From an uncultured Eubacteriales bacterium (GTDB lineage: Bacteria; Bacillota; Clostridia; Lachnospirales; Lachnospiraceae): a stretch of 64,000 nt of DNA. The notes beneath the pieces were generated by a model, which searched no databases, had not been told where the DNA came from, and worked only from the letters and a program-made list of their open reading frames with translations. The translations under genes and the position numbers were made by a program. Numbering within the stretch: position 1 is the stretch's first letter; each line of letters begins with the position of its first letter. Of the stretch, positions 54,597-62,828 are shown in pieces. The DNA lies in assembly GCA_900314525.1 (NCBI GenBank), contig OMVN01000001.1, forward strand, positions 1-64,000. Direction: 5' to 3'.

Positions 54597-56231
54597 ATGA
54601 TTAGTGCAAATAATATCACTCTTCGTCTGGGTAAAAAGGCCCTTTTTGAAGACGTAAATATTAAATTTACTGAAGGCAACTGCTATGGACTTATTGGTGC
54701 AAACGGAGCAGGAAAATCTACATTCTTAAAGATTTTATCAGGCCAGATTGATTCTACAAACGGAGATATTGTAATCACACCAGGACAGAGACTTTCATTC
54801 TTAGAGCAGGATCATTTCAAATATGATGAATATCAGGTTCTTGATACAGTAATCATGGGAAATGAGAGACTTTATGAAATAATGAAGGAGAAAGATGCCA
54901 TCTATGCTAAAGAAGATTTCACTGAGGAAGATGGTATAAAAGCCGGCAAATTAGAAGAAGAATTCGCAGGTCTCAATGGATGGGAAGCTGAATCAGATGC
55001 CGCTACTCTCTTAAATGGCCTTGGTATCGATACAGATTTGCACTACAAATATATGAAAGAGTTACGAGGCAGCGAAAAAGTCAAGGTTCTCCTTGCCAAA
55101 GCACTGTTTGGTAACCCAGATATCTTACTTCTCGATGAGCCTACTAACCATTTAGATTTAGATGCTATTGCATGGCTTGAGGAGTTTTTAATTAACTTCG
55201 AAAATACTGTTATTGTAGTATCCCATGACAGATACTTCTTAAATAAGGTTTGTACTCAGATAGCAGATATTGATTATGGTAAAATCAAATTATATGCCGG
55301 TAATTACGATTTCTGGTATGAATCAAGCCAGTTACTTGTAAAACAGATGAAAGAAGCAAATAAGAAAAAAGAAGAGAAAATCAAGGAATTACAGGAATTT
55401 ATCCAGAGATTCTCTGCAAATGCTTCAAAATCAAAACAGGCAACATCAAGAAAACGTGCTCTTGAAAAAATCGAGCTTGATGATATCAAACCTTCAAGCA
55501 GAAAATATCCATATATCGATTTCAGACCTAATAGAGAAATCGGTAACGAAGTGTTAACTGTAGAACATATTTCAAAAACAATTGATGGTGTCAAGGTATT
55601 AGATGATATCTCATTCATAGTTGGACGAGAAGACAAAATTGCTTTTGTAGGTTCTAACGAAATTGCAAAGACTACACTTTTCAGAATCCTTTCAGGTGAA
55701 ATCGAACCTGATGAAGGAAACTACAAATGGGGTGTTACTACTACTCAGACTTATTTCCCTAAAGATAATACCAAGGAATTTGATAACGATTACACAATTG
55801 TAGATTGGCTCACAGGTTACTCTGAAATAAAAGATGCAACATATGTACGTGGTTTCCTTGGAAGAATGCTTTTTGCCGGTGATGATGGCGTAAAAAAAGT
55901 CAAGGTATTATCCGGTGGTGAAAAAGTTAGATGTCTTTTATCAAAAATGATGATTTCTGGTGCAAACGTTCTTATTCTTGATGAGCCAACAAACCATCTT
56001 GATATGGAATCTATCACAGCACTTAACAATGGTCTCATCAAGTTCCCAGGTGTTATACTTTTTGCATCTCATGACCACCAGTTTGTTGAGACAACTGCAA
56101 ATCGTATTATGGAAATTGTTAATGGCAAATTAATTGATAAGATAACAACATACGACGAATATCTTGCTAGTGATGAAATGGCAAGAAAACGTGAGACATA
56201 TGAAATGGACGAAGGAGAGAATGATAACTAA
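54597..56231 (+). CDS. ykpA: ABC-F family ATPase, YkpA/YbiT type
   Basis: The 544-residue protein has two ABC domains and no membrane segments. The first has Walker A GANGAGKST (about 37-45), signature LRGSEKVK and Walker B ILLLDEPTNHLD. A charged linker (about 245-300) follows. The second has GSNEIAKTT in place of a standard P-loop, signature LSGGEKVR, and VLILDEPTNHLD. The altered second P-loop is usual for the YkpA branch. ABC-F proteins act on the ribosome E site. This branch is not linked to a defined antibiotic. The stop overlaps the next ATG by one base (TAATG). Confidence 0.92.
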   Translation: MISANNITLRLGKKALFEDVNIKFTEGNCYGLIGANGAGKSTFLKILSGQIDSTNGDIVITPGQRLSFLEQDHFKYDEYQVLDTVIMGNERLYEIMKEKDAIYAKEDFTEEDGIKAGKLEEEFAGLNGWEAESDAATLLNGLGIDTDLHYKYMKELRGSEKVKVLLAKALFGNPDILLLDEPTNHLDLDAIAWLEEFLINFENTVIVVSHDRYFLNKVCTQIADIDYGKIKLYAGNYDFWYESSQLLVKQMKEANKKKEEKIKELQEFIQRFSANASKSKQATSRKRALEKIELDDIKPSSRKYPYIDFRPNREIGNEVLTVEHISKTIDGVKVLDDISFIVGREDKIAFVGSNEIAKTTLFRILSGEIEPDEGNYKWGVTTTQTYFPKDNTKEFDNDYTIVDWLTGYSEIKDATYVRGFLGRMLFAGDDGVKKVKVLSGGEKVRCLLSKMMISGANVLILDEPTNHLDMESITALNNGLIKFPGVILFASHDHQFVETTANRIMEIVNGKLIDKITTYDEYLASDEMARKRETYEMDEGENDN

Positions 56232-57064
56232 TGGGTTTAATTGATCTTCATGTTCATTCTAATCATTCAGACGGTTCTTTAAGACCGTCTGAACTTGTTT
56301 CTATGGCAAAGGAATCTTCACTGTGTGCTTTTGCCCTTACTGATCATGATACAGTTTCTGGTATAAATGAAGCAGTCCAAGAGGGAAAGAAACAAGGTGT
56401 GAAAGTTATTCCCGGAATAGAGATTTCCGCAGAATACAAAGGAATGGACATTCATATTTTAGGACTGAATATTGACTATAAAAACACAGAATTTATTAAC
56501 AAAATCAAAGAATATGCTGACAGAAGAATTCTTAGAAATAAACAGATGCTTCAAAAAATGCAAGAACTTGGATTTGATATTACCGAAGATAAAGTAAAAA
56601 AAAGATTCGGTGATGTTAACGTAATAACAAGGGCTCATTATGCCATTATGTTTACCGAGGCAGGCTATACAAAGGACAATAACGAAGCCTTTACTAAATA
56701 CTTAGATCCTGGCTGTCCATGCTATATCAGCAGAGTTAAGGTACCTGTAACAGATGCAGTTAAACTAATTATTTCAGCCGGTGGAAAACCCGTCATTGCC
56801 CACCCTGTACTCTACAAGCTAAACGATTCTGAATTAGATGAGCTTATTTCTCTTCTGAAATCTGCTGGACTTATGGGAATTGAGGCTATTTACTCAAAAA
56901 ATAAAGAAGGCGATGAGCAAAAGCTTCGCCTTCTTGCAGAAAAATACAAACTATTTATTACAGGTGGTTCAGATTTCCACGGTGATGCAAAGCCAGGCCT
57001 TAAGATGGGCAGTGGCTATGACAACCTTAGTATCGACTCCTCCCTGCTTGATAATATTTTATAA
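56231..57064 (+). CDS. PHP-domain phosphoesterase (RNase AM / YciV-like)
   Basis: The 277-residue protein begins MGLIDLHVHSNHSDGSLRPSELV with the PHP metal motif H-x-H-S-x-x-S-D-G. Further ligands are seen in FALTDHDTVSG, GIEISAEY, VIAHPVLY and the final TGGSDFHGD. Members of this family degrade 5'-oligonucleotides or 3',5'-nucleoside bisphosphates (pAp) and help mature rRNA 5' ends. It is translationally coupled to the ABC-F gene. It converges end to end with coaX, with no spacer between the two stop codons. Confidence 0.9.
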   Translation: MGLIDLHVHSNHSDGSLRPSELVSMAKESSLCAFALTDHDTVSGINEAVQEGKKQGVKVIPGIEISAEYKGMDIHILGLNIDYKNTEFINKIKEYADRRILRNKQMLQKMQELGFDITEDKVKKRFGDVNVITRAHYAIMFTEAGYTKDNNEAFTKYLDPGCPCYISRVKVPVTDAVKLIISAGGKPVIAHPVLYKLNDSELDELISLLKSAGLMGIEAIYSKNKEGDEQKLRLLAEKYKLFITGGSDFHGDAKPGLKMGSGYDNLSIDSSLLDNIL

Positions 57065-57832
57065 TTATTTATTCATAACATAAAGATCATATAATCCTTT
57101 CAATAATAAATCAGGATCATATATGATCTTTTTTTTGCAATATGGAACTATAAGTCCAGCAATTCCACCTGTGGCTATAACAGTAGCATTGCTTCCTAGT
57201 ACTTCTTCCACCCTATCTATTATGCCATCTACCATAGCTGCATTTGAATACACAAGCCCCGACTGCATACATTCTACTGTATTTCTTCCTATTAGATTTT
57301 TTGGTGCCTTAAACTCAATTTTTGGAAGTTGTGAGGCCTTGTCAGACAGTGCTTGATATGATATTGCAACTCCCGGAATAATAATAGTTCCAAGATATTC
57401 TCTGGATTTATTTACAACCGAACATGTTGTTGCAGTACCCATGTCAAATATAATTATATCACCATCATGCTGATTAACTGCAGCGACTGCATCAACTAAT
57501 AAATCATTTCCAAGCTGTTTTCTGTTCTCTGTCATCACCTTGATTCCAGTTTTTAAATCCTGATTTGCAATTACCGTCTCAGTATCTGTAATGTCATCAA
57601 GTGCCTTCTTTACCTTATCAGTTATTTCTGGAACAACAGATGACAATATTGCACCCTTAACTTCGTTAACAGGGGCTTCATTTTCTTCCAGAATATTCTT
57701 TATTGTTTTGTAAAAATACTCATCATTTTCATTTTTGGCAGTAACTGTTCTCGCCATAAATACTAGTTCTTTTTTGTCATTTAAAATTCCGATTACAATA
57801 TTTGAATTCCCGATGTCTGCTGTAATTATCAT
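57065..57832 (-). CDS. coaX: Type III pantothenate kinase CoaX
   Basis: This 255-residue ASKHA-fold kinase begins MIITADIGNSNIVIGIL (phosphate 1 motif), with DIIIFDMGTATTCSVVN (about 128-144, catalytic Asp region) and VIATGGIAGLI (about 219-229). It phosphorylates pantothenate, the first committed CoA step, and is not inhibited by CoA. The ATG overlaps the coaBC stop by one base. It ends the pan/CoA operon. Its 3' end contains a plus-strand terminator-like hairpin. Confidence 0.94.
   Translation of the reverse strand: MIITADIGNSNIVIGILNDKKELVFMARTVTAKNENDEYFYKTIKNILEENEAPVNEVKGAILSSVVPEITDKVKKALDDITDTETVIANQDLKTGIKVMTENRKQLGNDLLVDAVAAVNQHDGDIIIFDMGTATTCSVVNKSREYLGTIIIPGVAISYQALSDKASQLPKIEFKAPKNLIGRNTVECMQSGLVYSNAAMVDGIIDRVEEVLGSNATVIATGGIAGLIVPYCKKKIIYDPDLLLKGLYDLYVMNK
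57113..57136 (+). terminator. Plus-strand terminator-like hairpin inside the coaX 3' end
   Basis: GATCAT-AT-ATGATC (57115-57128) is followed by eight T (57129-57136) on the plus strand, 50 bp past the PHP stop. It may end the ABC-F/PHP transcript inside the antisense of coaX. The stem is short and AT-rich, so strength is doubtful. Confidence 0.5.
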
Positions 57833-59037
57833 TATTTATGCTCCATAAGTAATTTTATTTCATCTAAAAGTGCTGATGCTGCATCTCTTTTAGACATAAG
57901 TGGTAAATCTTTTATTCCATCTTTTTTTATGAGAACAAGATGATTTGTATCAGTTCCAAATCCTGCCCCTGTATCCCTGAGAGAATTGGCAGCAATAATA
58001 TCTGCATTTTTCTTCTCTAACTTTTTCTTTGAGTTTTCCAGCATATTCTGAGTTTCCATTGAGAAACCACAAATAATCTGTCCTTCTTTTCTATTATGTC
58101 CAAGCCAGTTTAAAATGTCTGTTGTTCGCTCTAACTTTATATTTAAATCACTGTCATTTTCGGATTTTTTAATTTTCTCATCCTTTTTATCAAGCGGTGT
58201 GTAATCTGCCACTGCTGCAGTCTTGATTATTACATCCATATCCTCATAATTTGACTTTACAGCCTCAAACATATCCCTAGCGCTTACAACATTTATACTC
58301 TTTACAAATCCAGGTTTTTTTATATTTACAGGTCCAGATACTAGTGTTACATCTGCACCTCTAAGCATTGCCATTTCTGCAATTGCATATCCCATTTTTC
58401 CTGTGGAATGATTAGTAATAAATCTGACAGGATCAATTGCCTCCCTCGTTGGTCCTGCTGTTATAAGTATTTTCTTGCCTATAAGATCTTTTTCAAATCC
58501 AATTTCCTTAATTATATAAGACAATAGCTCTTCAGGTTCAGGCATTTTACCTTTTCCTGTATATCCGCATGCCAAATATCCTTCATTAGGTTCTATAACA
58601 ATATTATTGTATTTTTTTAGTTTCTCTATATTATCCTGAACTATAGGATTATTGTACATATTTACATTCATAGCTGGTGCAACTATAACAGGGCATCTCA
58701 TTGCAAGATACGTAGTTGATAGCATATCATCTGCAATTCCATTTGCCATTTTTGCAATAATATTTGCAGAGGCCGGCGCAATCATCATTATATCAGCGCT
58801 GTCCGCAAGGGACACATGTTCTACTTCATGTACAAAATTTCTGTCAAATGTCTCAACTATGCACTTATTTTTTGTAAGTGTCTCAAAAGTAATAGGGTTA
58901 ATAAAATTTGTAGCATTTTTTGTCATTATCACATGAACATCTGCACGTAACTTTACCAGGGCACTTGCAAGATTTGCAATCTTGTATGCAGCAATGCTTC
59001 CTGTAACTCCAAGTACAACTCTTTTTCCTTTAAGCAT
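57832..59037 (-). CDS. coaBC: Bifunctional phosphopantothenoylcysteine decarboxylase / synthetase CoaBC
   Basis: The protein is 401 residues from ATG 59037 (GGAG eight bases upstream, better than the GTG at 59046). The N-terminal flavoprotein (CoaC, about 1-180) has VVLGVTGSIAAYK, an active His in FVHEVEHVSLAD (about 68-79), and the PxMNxxMY-like APAMNVNMYNN (about 122-132). The C-terminal CoaB (about 185-401) has ILITAGPTREAIDPVRFITNHSTGKMG. Together they turn phosphopantothenate and cysteine into 4'-phosphopantetheine. It lies 16 bp after panD. Confidence 0.95.
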   Translation of the reverse strand: MLKGKRVVLGVTGSIAAYKIANLASALVKLRADVHVIMTKNATNFINPITFETLTKNKCIVETFDRNFVHEVEHVSLADSADIMMIAPASANIIAKMANGIADDMLSTTYLAMRCPVIVAPAMNVNMYNNPIVQDNIEKLKKYNNIVIEPNEGYLACGYTGKGKMPEPEELLSYIIKEIGFEKDLIGKKILITAGPTREAIDPVRFITNHSTGKMGYAIAEMAMLRGADVTLVSGPVNIKKPGFVKSINVVSARDMFEAVKSNYEDMDVIIKTAAVADYTPLDKKDEKIKKSENDSDLNIKLERTTDILNWLGHNRKEGQIICGFSMETQNMLENSKKKLEKKNADIIAANSLRDTGAGFGTDTNHLVLIKKDGIKDLPLMSKRDAASALLDEIKLLMEHK

Positions 59038-59053
59038 ATTAATCACTCCGTTT

Positions 59054-59443
59054 TTACATATCGCCTAACAAACCGTGTTTTTCGTATCTTGTAACTCTGC
59101 TTATATTATTATTTTCATCTACAAATACAACTTTTGGTGAATTTTCGTGTGCTTCTTCTGGTGTCATCTGGGCATAACACATGATAATCACCTTATCCCC
59201 AACACATACCATTCTTGCTGCTGCTCCATTGAGGCATATCATTCCGCTTCCCTTTTCACCGGCAATTACATAGGTTTCAAATCGATTTCCGTTCTCCACA
59301 TCTACTATCTGCACCTGCTCATACTCTAAAATTCCTGCTGCTTCCATGAGCTCTTCATCAATAGTGATACTTCCCACATAATCAAGGGCTGCCTGTTTTA
59401 CAGTAGCACGATGGATTTTTCCCTTAAGCATTGTCAAATTCAT
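59054..59443 (-). CDS. panD: Aspartate 1-decarboxylase PanD
   Basis: The 129-residue proenzyme starts [20 protein letters not shown] and has the Gly24-Ser25 self-cleavage site in YVGSITIDE that gives the pyruvoyl group. [21 protein letters not shown] (about 61-81) and [11 protein letters not shown] follow. It makes beta-alanine from aspartate for pantothenate. Length is usual. It needs a PanZ- or PanM-type factor in enterobacteria, but Firmicute PanD self-process. GGAGAA precedes the ATG. Confidence 0.96.
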   Translation of the reverse strand: MNLTMLKGKIHRATVKQAALDYVGSITIDEELMEAAGILEYEQVQIVDVENGNRFETYVIAGEKGSGMICLNGAAARMVCVGDKVIIMCYAQMTPEEAHENSPKVVFVDENNNISRVTRYEKHGLLGDM

Positions 59444-59460
59444 AATAATATTTTCTCCTT

Positions 59461-60309
59461 CTATACTTCTTCAAAAATAAAGTTATCTATCAATCTTGTT
59501 TTTCCAATGTATACTGCCATTGCAACTAATACTGGACAATCAATTTTGTGATGTACTTCTATAGAATCCCATTTAACCATTTCAACATAATCAATCTTTG
59601 CAAGTGGTTCTTCATTAATTATTTCTTTCATGGCATCAATGACTTTTTCTCCATCTCTCTCTCCGTTTTTAACCATTTCCTGACCTTTAAATATTGCCTT
59701 TGAAAGAACTAATGCCGACTGTCTCTCTTTCTCTGAAAGATATGTATTTCTAGAACTCTTAGCAAGCCCGTCTTCCTCTCTGATTATAGGACATCCAACT
59801 ATCTCAATATCCATATTTAAGTCTCTTACCATATGTCTTATTACTGCAAGCTGCTGTGCATCTTTCTGTCCAAAATATGCCTTGTCTGGTGTAACAATGT
59901 TAAATAGCTTATTTACTACAGTACATACACCTCTAAAATGAATTGGTCTGCTCTTTCCACATAATTCCTTTGTAACATCGTTCATATCAACAAATGTAAC
60001 GAAATCACCCACATACATCTCATCTACTTCTGGATTAAACAGCATTGCTGCGCCTGTTTTTTCGCAAAGTGCAAAATCAGCATCAAGATCTCTTGGATAA
60101 CTTTCCAAATCCTCTGTTGGTCCAAACTGGATAGGATTAACAAAATCTGATACAACAACCCTGTCATTTTCCTCTACTGCTCTCTTTATAAGACTCTGAT
60201 GTCCCTCATGGAGAAATCCCATTGTAGGAACAAGACCTACTGTAAGACCCTGTTTTTTCCACTCTTTAACCTGTGCTCTGACACCTTTAACTGTTTTCTC
60301 TAAAATCAT
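59461..60309 (-). CDS. panC: Pantothenate synthetase PanC
   Basis: The 282-residue nucleotidyltransferase-fold ligase has [18 protein letters not shown] (about 24-41, containing the HxGH motif), [16 protein letters not shown] (about 60-75), [15 protein letters not shown] (about 150-164) and [11 protein letters not shown] (KSSRN, about 187-197). It condenses pantoate and beta-alanine with ATP. It is 20 bp after panB. GGAGG precedes the start. Confidence 0.96.
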   Translation of the reverse strand: MILEKTVKGVRAQVKEWKKQGLTVGLVPTMGFLHEGHQSLIKRAVEENDRVVVSDFVNPIQFGPTEDLESYPRDLDADFALCEKTGAAMLFNPEVDEMYVGDFVTFVDMNDVTKELCGKSRPIHFRGVCTVVNKLFNIVTPDKAYFGQKDAQQLAVIRHMVRDLNMDIEIVGCPIIREEDGLAKSSRNTYLSEKERQSALVLSKAIFKGQEMVKNGERDGEKVIDAMKEIINEEPLAKIDYVEMVKWDSIEVHHKIDCPVLVAMAVYIGKTRLIDNFIFEEV

Positions 60310-60328
60310 TTTTTATGTCCTCCGCTTA

Positions 60329-61156
60329 TTAATATAATTTTTCTATAACATCTTCATCAATAGTGTAACAGTTTTCTTTTGCTGGGAATGTGCCTGCATC
60401 CACTTCTTCTATATAACTCTTAAAGGCATTTTTCATGACTTCACCAACATTTGCAAATTTCTTTACAAACTTAGGAGTAAAGTCCGAATACATTCCAAGC
60501 ATATCCTGATATACAAGAATCTGTCCATCACAGTCCTTTCCTGCTCCAATTCCAATTGTTGGAATACCTGATCTCTCTGTTACAATTTTAGCAAGTGCAG
60601 CTGGCACTCCTTCTATAACTACCGAAAATGCTCCTGCCTCTTCTACTGCCTTAGCATCCTCTAAAAGTTTCTTCGCTGCTGCCTCTGTCTTTCCCTGAAC
60701 TCTATGTCCACCAAAAGCATTTATTGACTGTGGAGTGAGACCAATATGAGCCATAACTGGAATTCCGGCGTCAACTATTGCCTTAATCTGCTCTTTTACT
60801 TCAACTCCGCCTTCAAGTTTTACTGCATTAGCTCTTCCCTCTTTCATCAGGCGACCAGCATTAACTACTGCGTCATAAACGCTTGTCTGATAAGACATAA
60901 ATGGCATATCTATTACAACCATTGCATTTTTTGCACCTCTTGCAACTGCAGCACCATGATGAATCATATCTTCCATAGTAACTGACACTGTATCTTCATA
61001 ACCAAGCATAACGTTTCCAAGAGAATCGCCAACAAGTATACCATTTATTCCTGCCTCATCTATAAGTGATGCTGTAGAGTAATCGTATGCTGTAAGCATT
61101 GATATCTTCTTGCCTTCCTCTTTCGCCTTTTTAAATGTTAATACTGTATTCTTCAT
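60329..61156 (-). CDS. panB: Ketopantoate hydroxymethyltransferase PanB
   Basis: The protein is 275 residues from ATG 61156, with AGGAGA seven bases upstream. It is a TIM-barrel enzyme with [18 protein letters not shown] (about 20-37), [16 protein letters not shown] (about 41-56), an AVKLEGG segment (about 116) and [21 protein letters not shown] (about 200-220). It adds a one-carbon unit from methylene-THF to 2-oxoisovalerate. It starts two bases after the DUF2520 reductase stop. Confidence 0.96.
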   Translation of the reverse strand: MKNTVLTFKKAKEEGKKISMLTAYDYSTASLIDEAGINGILVGDSLGNVMLGYEDTVSVTMEDMIHHGAAVARGAKNAMVVIDMPFMSYQTSVYDAVVNAGRLMKEGRANAVKLEGGVEVKEQIKAIVDAGIPVMAHIGLTPQSINAFGGHRVQGKTEAAAKKLLEDAKAVEEAGAFSVVIEGVPAALAKIVTERSGIPTIGIGAGKDCDGQILVYQDMLGMYSDFTPKFVKKFANVGEVMKNAFKSYIEEVDAGTFPAKENCYTIDEDVIEKLY

Positions 61157-61158
61157 CG

Positions 61159-62016
61159 TCAAATCTCCTCCAACAATTTTTTTATTTTTTCATAATCCCT
61201 TTCAGGATTCTTTTTACTTGCTATTTCTGTTAATACTTTAGATAGTCCAGCATAAATATAAGATTCTTCCTGGTTCAATACTGACAAATGTTTTCGAACT
61301 GTTCCATCATCTGCTCTTTCTACCGGTCCAGTAAGGGCCATAACAGGTCCTTTTTCACTTATATTCTCACAATTATTCAAAAACAACGGCATAAGTGCCT
61401 TCCTGCTATCTTCTTCACTAAATCCGCAATCCTGTAATAGCTTTGCTGCCTCATACACAAGAGAAACCACAAGATTACTTGCAAATACTGCAGCAGCATG
61501 ATATTTTGTTTTCTGATTATCTTTTATTACCATAACCTGATTGCCAAGCTCTGTTATCATATTTCTGATAACATCTAATTTTTCAAATGATTTTTCATCA
61601 GAATATTCAATTGTAAAAAATGCTTTTGATAAATCCCGATATGATTGGAGCTTATCACAAACTGCCAATAATGGGTGGACTGAATAGCCATAAGCCTTAC
61701 ACTTATCTATTCCAGAAAAAACTGCGCTAGACATAGCGCCACTACAATGACAAATATATTTGTTTTCTAAAGAATATTGTTTTAGAGATTTCCAAACGTC
61801 CTCAATTGCTCCATCTGGAACTGTCAGAAAAATAATATCGCTTTTCTCAACTATTTCACTTATATTTTTAAAAAAATCAGTATGTGTAAAATCTGCAGCC
61901 TCTCTTGCTGAATCAATATTTCTGCTATAGTAACCGCTTACTGTGATACCATTGCATACCATATATTTCCCCAGGGAAAATCCAACCTTTCCGGCTCCAA
62001 TAAATCCTGCTATCAT
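61159..62016 (-). CDS. Rossmann-like / DUF2520 oxidoreductase, candidate ketopantoate reductase (PanG-like)
   Basis: The protein has 285 residues. Residues 1-120 form a Rossmann domain with the dinucleotide motif [16 protein letters not shown] (GxGxxG, about 4-19), [14 protein letters not shown] and HCSGAMSS. Residues 130-270 form a helical DUF2520 domain with [15 protein letters not shown] (about 168-182). It is the first gene of the operon DUF2520-panB-panC-panD-coaBC-coaX. No panE is present, so the ketopantoate-to-pantoate step between PanB and PanC is otherwise missing. A non-PanE ketopantoate reductase, PanG, is known in Francisella, and I believe it belongs to this family. The reductase role is a context-based inference. 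Confidence 0.82.
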   Translation of the reverse strand: MIAGFIGAGKVGFSLGKYMVCNGITVSGYYSRNIDSAREAADFTHTDFFKNISEIVEKSDIIFLTVPDGAIEDVWKSLKQYSLENKYICHCSGAMSSAVFSGIDKCKAYGYSVHPLLAVCDKLQSYRDLSKAFFTIEYSDEKSFEKLDVIRNMITELGNQVMVIKDNQKTKYHAAAVFASNLVVSLVYEAAKLLQDCGFSEEDSRKALMPLFLNNCENISEKGPVMALTGPVERADDGTVRKHLSVLNQEESYIYAGLSKVLTEIASKKNPERDYEKIKKLLEEI

Positions 62017-62146
62017 AAAACCACCATCCTTTACTACAGGGCGCTTTATGTTACATAAATCTCATTTGTAAAACAATATAAGTTTATCTTTAGGATTCAC
62101 AAACTATTTTCATCATCGGTATAGTTTCCTTCCAGAATACCATCCG
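62017..62146 (-). promoter_or_regulatory. Pantothenate operon leader, possible structured RNA
   Basis: From the predicted start near 62146 the untranslated leader is about 130 nt, long for this genome. It can form GGTAT/ATACC (around 62142-62116) and GTTT/AAAC stems (around 62104-62078), but no terminator. Pan RNA motifs are known before panB-type operons in Firmicutes. I cannot confirm the conserved bulged adenines by eye. Confidence 0.35.
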
Positions 62147-62152
62147 CAAGTT

Positions 62153-62161
62153 ATTATAGCA
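62153..62161 (-). promoter_or_regulatory. Extended -10 promoter of the pan/CoA operon
   Basis: Minus-strand TGCTATAAT, a consensus extended -10, identical to the element before pilC. No good -35 is seen at 17 bp. Confidence 0.6.
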
Positions 62162-62190
62162 CATTTAATTTTACATAGTTGTACAAAAAT

Positions 62191-62223
62191 AAAAACATAT
62201 TGGAATATATCCAATATGTTTTT
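62191..62223 (-). terminator. apt intrinsic terminator
   Basis: AAAAACATATTGGA (62191-62204) and TCCAATATGTTTTT (62210-62223) form a 14-bp stem with T5 at the end on both strands, directly behind the apt stop. Confidence 0.88.
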
Positions 62224-62237
62224 ATAAATTAACTTTT

Positions 62238-62762
62238 TTATTTACCTTCGTACTGTATAACTGATTCTACATTATACCCTTTTAAAATTTCACGACCTTT
62301 AAGTCCTTTAAGTTCCATTAAAAAGCAAATTCCAACAACTTCTCCGCCTAATCGCTCAATCAGTTTGATTATAGCTTCAGTTGTACCACCTGTTGCAATA
62401 AGGTCATCAATAATGACAACCTTCTGACCTGGTTTTATTGCATCCTTGTGTATTTCAATCTCTGCTGTTCCATATTCAAGTGCATATTCCTCGCTAATTG
62501 TCTCACATGGGAGTTTACCTTTTTTTCTCACAGGAATAAAGGGCTTATACAAGTTATATGCAATAGGAACTCCGAAAATAAATCCTCTTGATTCTGGTCC
62601 AACTACAACGTCAAAATCTATATCTTTTATTTTATTCTGCATCTCATCTATGGCAAGATGAAGTCCATCAGCATCCTGTAAAACACTAGTCACATCTCTG
62701 AAAATTATTCCTTCTTTTGGAAAATCTTTAATGCTTCTTACATATTCTTCTAACTTCTTCAT
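62238..62762 (-). CDS. apt: Adenine phosphoribosyltransferase
   Basis: The 174-residue protein has the type I PRTase fold: YVRSIKDFPKEGIIFRDVTSVL (about 7-28), FDVVVGPESRGFIFGVPIAY (about 49-68), and the PRPP motif VVIIDDLIATGGTTEAI (about 115-131). It salvages adenine to AMP. The gene follows recJ, as is common in Firmicutes (recJ-apt-relA), although relA is not here. AGGAGG precedes the ATG. Confidence 0.95.
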   Translation of the reverse strand: MKKLEEYVRSIKDFPKEGIIFRDVTSVLQDADGLHLAIDEMQNKIKDIDFDVVVGPESRGFIFGVPIAYNLYKPFIPVRKKGKLPCETISEEYALEYGTAEIEIHKDAIKPGQKVVIIDDLIATGGTTEAIIKLIERLGGEVVGICFLMELKGLKGREILKGYNVESVIQYEGK

Positions 62763-62828
62763 TGTATCCTCCTGAATATTTATCTTAATTCGTGATTTTA
62801 TTAGTATTTGTTTTAAACATATCTGCGT

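Noticed and set aside
54597-56231. Loss of the second P-loop glycine in the ABC-F protein (GSNEIAKTT) as a sign of inactivation
   Set aside because: The N-E-I-A-K-T-T form is usual in the YkpA branch, and Walker B, signature and linker are all intact.
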